Source: Curtobacterium sp. HSID17257
GTDB lineage: Bacteria; Actinomycetota; Actinomycetes; Actinomycetales; Microbacteriaceae
Reading direction: 5' to 3'
Assembly: GCF_003989515.1 (NCBI RefSeq)
Contig: NZ_RBLU01000019.1
Span: forward strand, 1 to 44,238
DNA: 44,238 bases
Shown here: one piece after another, positions 38,241 through 44,238 of the stretch
Numbering within the stretch: position 1 is the stretch's first letter
Layout: every line of letters starts with the position of its first letter
The notes under the pieces: generated by a model
What the model saw: the letters and a program-made list of their open reading frames with translations, nothing else
The model's database searches: none
Told to the model about the DNA's origin: nothing
Program-made: the position numbers and the translations under genes

Positions 38241-38897
38241 ATGCCCGCGACACGGATCCACCTCGTCCGGCACGGCGAGGTCCACAACCCGGGGCGAGTG
38301 CTCTACGGTCGGCTGCCCGGCTTCGGGCTCAGCGAACTCGGCGCCCGGATGGCCGCCGCGTCGGCGACCGCCTGGCACGACGCCGGGGTGGACGTCCGAC
38401 GGATCGTCGCGTCGCCGCTGCAGCGCACGCAGGAGTCCGCGGCGCCGTGGTCTGCCGCGTACGGACTCGAGGTCTCGCTCGACGAACGGCTGATCGAGCC
38501 CACGAACCGCTACGAGGGTCAGCGCCCCGGCTTCACGAAGCGTTCCATCGGGCGCCCTGCCGAGTGGCCGTGGATCGCGAACCCGTTCCGGCCGAGCTGG
38601 GGCGAGGCGTACGAGTCCATCGCGAACCGCATGCTGGCCGCCGTCACGTCCGCATGGGAGAGCGTCGACGGCGGTGACGTCGTCCTCGTCAGCCACCAGC
38701 TGCCCATCTGGACCGTGCACCGCAAGCTCGCGGGGGAGCCCCTCTGGCACGACCCGCGCAAGCGTCGCTGCGACCTGTCCAGCATCACGACCCTCGAGCG
38801 TGTGCCCGCCACCTCGTCCGGTCGCTTCACCGAGGTCGGGTACGCGGACCCCGCGCAGTCCCTGCGTGCGTCTGCGGTCGACGAAGGAGCAGTCTGA
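38241..38897 (+). CDS. Histidine phosphatase / phosphoglycerate-mutase-like protein
   Basis: A 218-residue protein of the histidine phosphatase superfamily. The catalytic RHG motif is in IHLVRHGEVHNPGRVLYG (His about residue 10), with the second Arg in SPLQRTQESAAP and the late His in VVLVSHQLPIWTVH. The substrate is unknown; genes of this family precede cytochrome c biogenesis genes in many actinobacteria. TAGACT (38228-38233) ends 7 nt before the ATG, so the mRNA is leaderless. The stop shares one base with the next ATG (TGATG). Confidence 0.88.
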   Translation: MPATRIHLVRHGEVHNPGRVLYGRLPGFGLSELGARMAAASATAWHDAGVDVRRIVASPLQRTQESAAPWSAAYGLEVSLDERLIEPTNRYEGQRPGFTKRSIGRPAEWPWIANPFRPSWGEAYESIANRMLAAVTSAWESVDGGDVVLVSHQLPIWTVHRKLAGEPLWHDPRKRRCDLSSITTLERVPATSSGRFTEVGYADPAQSLRASAVDEGAV

Positions 38898-39508
38898 TGT
38901 CCGCACGCAGCCGGATCGTCGCCGTCGCGGCCTCGGCGGTGATCGCAGCCCTGGCGCTCGCCGGGTGCTCGTCGTCGAACGACGACCTGTCCCGCCAGTA
39001 CGGCAGCGGCACCACCCAGAACTACATCTCGGGGACCGGAGCGGTGACCGAGGTCGCGGCCGACCAGCGCAGTGCCCCGGTCGACTTCACGACGAAGGAC
39101 ACCGACGGCGGCACCGTCTCGGCGAAGGAGCTCCGCGGCAAGGTCGTCGTGCTCAACTTCTGGTACGCGGGCTGCCCGCCGTGCCGTGCCGAGGCGAAGT
39201 ACCTCAACCAGGTGCACGACCAGTACGCCGACGACGACGTGGTCTTCGTGGGCGTCAACGTCCGTGACGAAGAGGGGACCGCGGCGGCGTTCGAGCGAAC
39301 CTTCGGCGTCGACTACCCGACCGTGCTGGACGCCCGCGACGGCGCCGTGCAGCTCGCGCTGTCCGGGCAGATCGCGCCGAACGCCGTGCCCGCCACGATC
39401 GTCCTCGACAAGCAGGGCCGCGTCGCCGCCCGCGTCCTCGGCGCGATCGACGGCAAGAGCATCCTGCAGACCCTGGTCGGCGACGAGCTCGACGGCAAGG
39501 CGTCCTGA
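38897..39508 (+). CDS. resA: Thiol-disulfide oxidoreductase lipoprotein (ResA/TlpA-like)
   Basis: A 203-residue exported thioredoxin-fold protein that keeps apocytochrome c cysteines reduced. The signal peptide ends in the lipobox LAGC (Cys24), which anchors it to the membrane. The active site is WYAGCPPC (Cys93, Cys96), and AVPATIVLDKQGRVAAR is the cis-Pro segment. It overlaps the mutase-like gene by one base and precedes ccdA by 3 bp, so it belongs to a five-gene operon for cytochrome c maturation (System II). Confidence 0.93.
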   Translation: MSARSRIVAVAASAVIAALALAGCSSSNDDLSRQYGSGTTQNYISGTGAVTEVAADQRSAPVDFTTKDTDGGTVSAKELRGKVVVLNFWYAGCPPCRAEAKYLNQVHDQYADDDVVFVGVNVRDEEGTAAAFERTFGVDYPTVLDARDGAVQLALSGQIAPNAVPATIVLDKQGRVAARVLGAIDGKSILQTLVGDELDGKAS

Positions 39509-39511
39509 CCC

Positions 39512-40252
39512 GTGCCCGGCAACCCCTTCGCCGACGCGATCCTGAGCGGCCAGATGCTGGTGGCGCTGCCCGTCGCCGCCCTGGCCGGTCTCGTGTCGTT
39601 CCTGTCCCCGTGCGTGCTCCCGCTCGTCCCCGGGTACCTGGGGTACGTCGGCGGGATCGCCGAGGGCGGGCAGCGTCGGGGTCGCGTCGTCCTCGGTGTC
39701 GTGCTCTTCGTGCTCGGCTTCACGGCGGTGTTCGTCGCGTACACGACGGTCTTCGGCGCCCTCGGCTTCTGGCTCGTCCGCTGGCGTGACCTCATCACGC
39801 AGGTGCTCGGTGTCGTCGTGATCGTGATGGGCCTGGTGTTCATCGGACGCTTCACCTTCCTGCAGCGCACGATCAAGCCGTCGTGGACGCCCGCGACCGG
39901 TCTCGTCGGGGCACCGCTGCTCGGCATCGTGTTCGGGCTCGGCTGGACCCCGTGCCTCGGGCCGACGCTCGCCGCCATCAACCTGCTCAGCGTGCAGTCC
40001 GGGAGTGCGTGGCAGGGCATGTGGCTCGGGGTCGCGTACTGCCTCGGGCTCGGCATCCCGTTCGTCCTCGTCGCGCTCGGCGCAGGCTGGGCGACCGGAG
40101 CGATCCGTGCCGTCAAGCGCCACATGCGCACCGTCAACATCATCGGAGGAGCGATCCTGATCGTCATCGGTCTGCTCATGGTCACCGGCATCTGGTCGGC
40201 CGTCATGTCGAGCGTCGGGGCGGTGATCCAGAGCTTTGTCCCCGCGGTCTGA
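39512..40252 (+). CDS. ccdA: Cytochrome c biogenesis protein CcdA (DsbD-like)
   Basis: A 246-residue membrane protein with six helices that passes electrons from cytosolic thioredoxin to ResA. The two redox cysteines are in SFLSPCVLPLVPGYLGYVGG (helix 1) and GLGWTPCLGPTLAAINLL (helix 4). GTG 39512 begins MPGNPFADAILSG. It follows resA by 3 bp and overlaps resB by 17 bp. Confidence 0.93.
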   Translation: MPGNPFADAILSGQMLVALPVAALAGLVSFLSPCVLPLVPGYLGYVGGIAEGGQRRGRVVLGVVLFVLGFTAVFVAYTTVFGALGFWLVRWRDLITQVLGVVVIVMGLVFIGRFTFLQRTIKPSWTPATGLVGAPLLGIVFGLGWTPCLGPTLAAINLLSVQSGSAWQGMWLGVAYCLGLGIPFVLVALGAGWATGAIRAVKRHMRTVNIIGGAILIVIGLLMVTGIWSAVMSSVGAVIQSFVPAV

Positions 40253-41954
40253 GCACGACGCCACCCCCGAGCGATCCGGTACCGGGCCCGCTCCGGTGGA
40301 CGAAGCCTCCTCGGGCGTCGACCCGATGCGCCCGTCCGACCACGTCGACAGCGCCGCACCGACGGCAGGCGGCGACGACGGCCCGACGCAGCCGAAGCTC
40401 GGGTTCGTCGGCTCCGTGCGCTTCTTCTGGCGCCAGCTCACGAGCATGCGCACCGCGCTCTTCCTGCTCATGCTCCTGGCGCTGGCCGCGATCCCGGGCT
40501 CGCTCGTGCCGCAGCGCACCGCCGACCCGAACGGCGTGGTGCAGTACAAGGCGGACCACCCGCAGCTCTTCCCGGTGCTCGACACCCTGCAGGTCTTCGA
40601 CACCTACACTTCGGTGTGGTTCTCCGCGATCTACCTGCTGCTGTTCGTCTCGCTCATCGGGTGCATCGTCCCGCGGACGAAGCACCACTGGCAGGCGCTG
40701 CGCACGCGACCGCCGAAGACCCCGGTGCGCCTCGGTCGACTGGCCGGCTACCGGTCCGTGCCGGTCGAGGCGGACGCGACCACGAGCCTCCCGTCCGTCG
40801 ACGACGCCGTGACCCGCGCGGCGTCCCTGCTCAAGCGATCCGGCTACCGGGTCGAGCGGTTCGGCGACTCGGTGAGCGCGGAGCGCGGCTACCTGCGGGA
40901 GACCGGCAACCTCGTCTTCCACGCGGCGCTGGTCGGTGTGCTCGTGGCGGTCGGCCTCGGTGGCGGGTTCAGCTACACCGGGCAGCGCCTGCTGGTCGAG
41001 GGACAGACGTTCTCGAACGTCCTCGGCTCGTACGACTCCTTCAACCCGGGCCGCTGGTTCCGGCAGACCGACCTGCAGGGCTACAACCTGACGCTCGACA
41101 AGTTCACGACGACGTACGAGGAGAAGAACCTCGACGCCCTCGGCCAGGCCCTCGACTACTCCGCGACGGTGACCAGTCGCGAGAAGGGCGAGGAGCCGAA
41201 GACCAGTCGCATCGGCGTGAACGACCCGCTCTCGGTCGGGGGGACGAACGTCTACCTGCTCGGGAACGGCTACGCGATGCAGGTGACGATCCGCGACGGC
41301 AAGGGGAACGTGGCGTTCCAGGACGTCGTGCCGTTCCTGCCCGAGGACGCGAACTACACGTCCACCGGTGTCATCAAGGTCCCCGACGCCTCGCCGTCGC
41401 AGCTCGGACTCGTCGGGTTCTTCTACCCGACGGCGTCGAAGCTGTCGACCGGGGCGTTCGCCAGTGCCTACCCGGACGCGCAGAACCCGCTCCTGACGCT
41501 GCAGGTGTACCGCGGCGACCTCGGTCTCGACAGCGGCGTGCCGCAGAGCGTGTACTCGCTCGACACCAGCGGTCTCGAGCAGATCGCCGGACGGCAGTCG
41601 AAGACCGCCAGCATCGAGCTCAAGCCCGGCCAGACGAAGACCCTGCCGGACGGCACCGGCTCGATCACCTTCGACGGCGTGAAGCGGTACGTCTCGCTCG
41701 ACGTGCACCACGACCCGTCGCAGCTGTTCGTCGCCGGCTTCGCGGTGCTCGCGGTGCTCGGGCTGCTCACCTCGCTGTTCGTGCCCCGCCGCCGCGTGTG
41801 GGTGAAGGCCGTCCCGCGTCGGGGAGCCGAGCACGGCGAGTACGACCTCGAGTACGCCGGCCTGGCGCGCGGCGAGGACCCCAACCTCGAGCGCGCCGTC
41901 GACGACATCGCCAAGAGGCACCTGTCGGACCTCGGAGTTAGGATCCCTGCGTGA
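40236..41954 (+). CDS. resB: Cytochrome c biogenesis protein ResB (Ccs1)
   Basis: A 572-residue membrane protein of the System II heme lyase complex. After a polar N-terminus, helix TSMRTALFLLMLLALAAIPG, then YTSVWFSAIYLLLFVSLIGC and ETGNLVFHAALVGVLVAVGL are the family helices; a large extracytoplasmic domain (about 245-495) and a last helix (LFVAGFAVLAVLGLLTSLFV) follow. The start is unsure: TTG 40236 overlaps ccdA and is in frame, while GTG 40297 would remove 20 residues of poorly conserved tail. The stop overlaps ccsA (GTGA). Confidence 0.9.
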   Translation: MSPRSEHDATPERSGTGPAPVDEASSGVDPMRPSDHVDSAAPTAGGDDGPTQPKLGFVGSVRFFWRQLTSMRTALFLLMLLALAAIPGSLVPQRTADPNGVVQYKADHPQLFPVLDTLQVFDTYTSVWFSAIYLLLFVSLIGCIVPRTKHHWQALRTRPPKTPVRLGRLAGYRSVPVEADATTSLPSVDDAVTRAASLLKRSGYRVERFGDSVSAERGYLRETGNLVFHAALVGVLVAVGLGGGFSYTGQRLLVEGQTFSNVLGSYDSFNPGRWFRQTDLQGYNLTLDKFTTTYEEKNLDALGQALDYSATVTSREKGEEPKTSRIGVNDPLSVGGTNVYLLGNGYAMQVTIRDGKGNVAFQDVVPFLPEDANYTSTGVIKVPDASPSQLGLVGFFYPTASKLSTGAFASAYPDAQNPLLTLQVYRGDLGLDSGVPQSVYSLDTSGLEQIAGRQSKTASIELKPGQTKTLPDGTGSITFDGVKRYVSLDVHHDPSQLFVAGFAVLAVLGLLTSLFVPRRRVWVKAVPRRGAEHGEYDLEYAGLARGEDPNLERAVDDIAKRHLSDLGVRIPA

Positions 41955-42943
41955 ACCCGGACATGACGACCAACCTCGCGACCTACTCGGTCGTCCTGAC
42001 GTACTCCGCGATGGCGGTCTACGTCATCGCGTTCATCTCGTTCGCGCTCGACATGGCGAAGCGGTCCGGCCAGGTGGCGTCGGCCGCCGGTGCCGGTTCG
42101 GCTGCGCCCGCCGAACGCACCGTCGCGACGGTGCAGGGCGGCACGGTCGTGCTCGAGAAGGTCGACACCGGCCGGAGCAGTTCCGGCGGCGGTGGCACCA
42201 AGTTCGAACGCGTCGGCATGGCGATGACGATCCTCGCGCTCGTGCTGCACGTCGGTGCCACGGTCCTGCGCGGCATCGCGGCCGACCGTGTGCCGTGGGG
42301 CAACATGTTCGAGTTCTCGCTCACCGGCACGGCGCTGATCACGCTGATCTTCCTGCTCGTGCAGTTCTGGCAGAACCTGAAGTTCCTCGGTGTCTTCATC
42401 ACCGGGCTGACGATCATCCTGCTCGGCATCGCGACCGTGAACTACTGGGTGCCCGTCGTCCCGCTGCAGCCCGCGCTGCAGTCGTACTGGCTCGTCCTCC
42501 ACGTGTTCGTCGCGATCGCGGGCACGGGCTTCTTCGCACTCGGCGCCGGGCTCGCCGTCGCGCAGCTCGTGCAGACCCACCGTCAGGGTCGCCCCGCGTC
42601 GAAGCAGCTCCGCTTCATGGAGACCCTGCCCGACGCCGACCGGCTCGAGGTCCTGACCTACCGCGTGCTGCTCGTCGGCTTCGTGCTGTGGACCTTCACG
42701 CTGATCGCCGGCGCGATCTGGGCCGAGCGCGCCTGGGGCCGGTACTGGGGGTGGGACACCAAGGAGGTCTGGACCTTCATCATCTGGGTCGTCTACGCCG
42801 GGTACATCCACGCCCGTGCGACCCGCGGATGGCGTGGTGCCCGGTCGTCGTGGCTGGCGCTCATCGGCTTCGCCGCGGTGATGTTCAACTTCTCCGTCGT
42901 GAACGTCTTCTTCAAGGGCCTGCACAGCTACTCGGGGCTGTGA
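41951..42943 (+). CDS. ccsA: Cytochrome c biogenesis protein CcsA (ResC)
   Basis: A 330-residue heme-handling membrane protein, partner of ResB. The tryptophan-rich heme motif is WGRYWGWDTKEVWTFIIW (about 262-279), preceded by PWGNMFEFSLTG (about 115) and followed by FNFSVVNVFFKGLHSYSGL, which carries one of the conserved histidines. About eight helices are counted; residues 37-85 form a Gly/Ser-rich cytosolic loop. GTG 41951 overlaps the resB stop. It is the last gene of the operon and is followed by conserved palindrome copy 6. Confidence 0.94.
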   Translation: MNPDMTTNLATYSVVLTYSAMAVYVIAFISFALDMAKRSGQVASAAGAGSAAPAERTVATVQGGTVVLEKVDTGRSSSGGGGTKFERVGMAMTILALVLHVGATVLRGIAADRVPWGNMFEFSLTGTALITLIFLLVQFWQNLKFLGVFITGLTIILLGIATVNYWVPVVPLQPALQSYWLVLHVFVAIAGTGFFALGAGLAVAQLVQTHRQGRPASKQLRFMETLPDADRLEVLTYRVLLVGFVLWTFTLIAGAIWAERAWGRYWGWDTKEVWTFIIWVVYAGYIHARATRGWRGARSSWLALIGFAAVMFNFSVVNVFFKGLHSYSGL

Positions 42944-42974
42944 GCCCCGCCGGGCGTCGCTGAGGCGAGCCCGG

Positions 42975-43022
42975 GACGGACGGGAGGCGCGGTGCCATCG
43001 GGCACCGCGCCTCCCGTCCGTC
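42975..43022. repeat. Conserved intergenic palindrome, copy 6 (type A arms)
   Basis: Perfect 22-bp arms (42975-42996 and 43001-43022) around the loop ATCG contain GACGGGAGGCGCGGTGCC. Both arms are identical to copy 3 at 20979, but the loop differs (ATCG against GGCT). It lies 31 bp after ccsA. The following 170 bp to the menC stop contain no gene that I can support. Confidence 0.88.
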
Positions 43023-43192
43023 GTGTCCAGGGCCACCTGGCTCGCGCGAGCGGGCACGATCTGTCACGCTCGGCGGTCGAGGCTGGCGAGTCCCGCCCGT
43101 CCGGCGGACGTGAGCGGCATGTCCTGCGCGCTCGTCGCCGCCCGGACACCGTGCTGTCCGGTTGCTCGCTCGTCGTCGCCCGCCGCCGGCGT

Positions 43193-44173
43193 CTACGCCG
43201 CGGCGAGCAGGGCCTGGACCCGCTCGAGCCGCTCGAGCCACCACGACGTGCGCTCCGGTGACGTCGCGTTCCGCTCCAGCAGCTCCCGCGACACCTCCGC
43301 GCGACGCACCGGCACCCGACCGTCGACGGGCAGCAGGGGAGGTGCGGCGACGTCCGTCTCGAACATCGCGGCCGTCCCGAGTCCTGCCGCGTAGCCCGGG
43401 GACATCGCCGCCGCCGCGAGGAACGCACCGGTCCCGAGCCCGACCGAGGTGTCCAGCGCACTCGAGACCACGCACGGCAGACCGGCCTCGGCCACGATCG
43501 CGCGGGTCGCGGTGACCCCGCCGAGGGGCTGCGCCTTCACGACGAGCACGTCGGCCGCTCCGGCCCGGGCCACGGCGAGGGGGTCCGAGGCTCGACGGAC
43601 GCTCTCGTCGGCGGCCACGGCCACGCCGAGCCCTGCGATCCGGCGCCGGAGCTCGGCGAGCTCCGGCACGGACCGGCACGGCTGCTCGGCGTACTGGAGT
43701 CCGTACGGTGCGAGTCGCTCGAGGGCCTCGACGGCGTGGTCGACGGACCAGAGCCCGTTCGCGTCGACCCGGACGGCCGCGTCCGGTCCCATCACGCGCC
43801 GGACCTCCGCGACCCGGGCGACGTCGTCCTCGATGCTCGTGCCGGGTTCGGCGACCTTGACCTTCGCGGTCGTGCAGCCCGGGTACCGCGCGAGGAGGTC
43901 GGCGACCGCGCCCGGCCCGACGGCGGGCACCGTCGCGTTCACCGGCACGGAGTCGGCTGCGGCGTCGTGCTCGTTCCACCCGAAGTCGACGGCGCTCCGG
44001 AGCCACGCGGTCGCCTCGCGGTCGTCGTACTCGACGAAGGGCGAGAACTCCGTCCACCCGGCGGGCCCGCGGAGCACCAGGGCCTCGCGGACGGTGATGC
44101 CGCGGAAGCGGACGCGCATCGGGAGCGCGACGACGTGGGCGTCTGCAAGGAGGTCGGCGAGGTCGGGGATCAC
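43193..44173 (-). CDS. menC: o-succinylbenzoate synthase
   Basis: A 326-residue enolase-superfamily enzyme of menaquinone synthesis that dehydrates SHCHC to o-succinylbenzoate. The catalytic Lys pair KxK (Lys104 and Lys106, TTAKVKVAEPG), metal ligands Asp in RVDANGLWS, Glu in YAEQPCRS and Asp in VAADESVRRAS, and the later Lys in VLVVKAQPLGG are all in order. GTG 44173 is chosen because GAGGA lies 8-12 nt upstream; a GTG at 44191 would add six residues. It converges on the cytochrome c genes, which fits a shared respiratory role, but it is transcribed separately. Confidence 0.93.
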   Translation of the reverse strand: MIPDLADLLADAHVVALPMRVRFRGITVREALVLRGPAGWTEFSPFVEYDDREATAWLRSAVDFGWNEHDAAADSVPVNATVPAVGPGAVADLLARYPGCTTAKVKVAEPGTSIEDDVARVAEVRRVMGPDAAVRVDANGLWSVDHAVEALERLAPYGLQYAEQPCRSVPELAELRRRIAGLGVAVAADESVRRASDPLAVARAGAADVLVVKAQPLGGVTATRAIVAEAGLPCVVSSALDTSVGLGTGAFLAAAAMSPGYAAGLGTAAMFETDVAAPPLLPVDGRVPVRRAEVSRELLERNATSPERTSWWLERLERVQALLAAA

Positions 44174-44203
44174 ACCGCAATCCTCGCGCACGTGGCGTGG
44201 CAG

Positions 44204-44238
44204 CGACCGGACCGGCGGCGCGACCGGACCGGCGGCGC
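44204..44238. repeat. 17-bp tandem repeat running off the window end
   Basis: CGACCGGACCGGCGGCG at 44204-44220 is exactly repeated at 44221-44237. The array continues to the last base and may be longer outside. It lies upstream of menC. Confidence 0.7.

Overview
This window is high-GC actinobacterial chromosome, most like the family Microbacteriaceae (for example Curtobacterium). The signs are very GC-rich third codon positions, many GTG and TTG starts, ATGA/GTGA start-stop overlaps, and promoters of the TANNNT type only 6-8 nt upstream of the start codon (leaderless mRNAs). Gene content fits as well: an actinobacterial 32-residue ribosomal protein bS22, a BldC-like DNA-binding protein, an archaeal-type AspRS, LAXTG-type cell-wall sorting and a ResABC/CcdA cytochrome c maturation cluster next to menC. 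The genus is an inference; no rRNA or tRNA gene is visible.

Layout. 1-4.1 kb: the tail of an unknown gene, a DrrAB-like exporter (minus strand), then truA and an MBL-fold hydrolase. 4.1-7.6 kb: a large secreted, probably wall-anchored nuclease. 7.7-11.5 kb: a membrane esterase overlapping a DUF2156 (lysyl-phosphatidylglycerol-synthase-like) membrane protein. 11.6-13.8 kb: an FMN riboswitch followed by ribE-ribB-ribH. 13.9-18 kb: a tiny membrane protein, a TetR regulator divergent from a Gfo/Idh-aldo/keto reductase fusion, and a LacI regulator overlapping that fusion. 18-21.6 kb: an MFS exporter, a flavin reductase, superoxide dismutase and another TetR. 21.7-25.1 kb (minus): a coupled marR-photolyase-serine hydrolase operon. 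25.2-26.9 kb: a winged-helix regulator with a long leader and a leaderless mini-ORF, then a repeat-rich spacer. 26.9-32.8 kb: upp/tadA, a cation efflux protein, proC, the TrkA/TrkH potassium uptake pair and an ArsR-type regulator. 32.9-36.1 kb: BldC-like protein, bS22, glutaredoxin-like and Dabb proteins, aspS, and a frameshifted membrane gene with a small partner. 36.1-38.1 kb: MerR divergent from a SulP transporter. 38.2-44.2 kb: phosphoglycerate-mutase-like protein, ResA, CcdA, ResB, CcsA (cytochrome c biogenesis) and menC (menaquinone).

Most of the window is core metabolism, but the spaces between genes are unusually structured. Six intergenic palindromes share the stem core CGGACGGGAGGC/GCCTCCCGTCCG, always just past gene ends. 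Two genes (tadA and the SulP gene) carry 14-nt tandem repeats that begin at the stop codon and repeat it. The MerR/SulP intergenic palindrome contains the -10 elements of both divergent genes. The winged-helix regulator has a strong leaderless 33-codon ORF about 340 nt upstream. These are the observations most worth a second look; no CRISPR array, prophage or insertion sequence was found.
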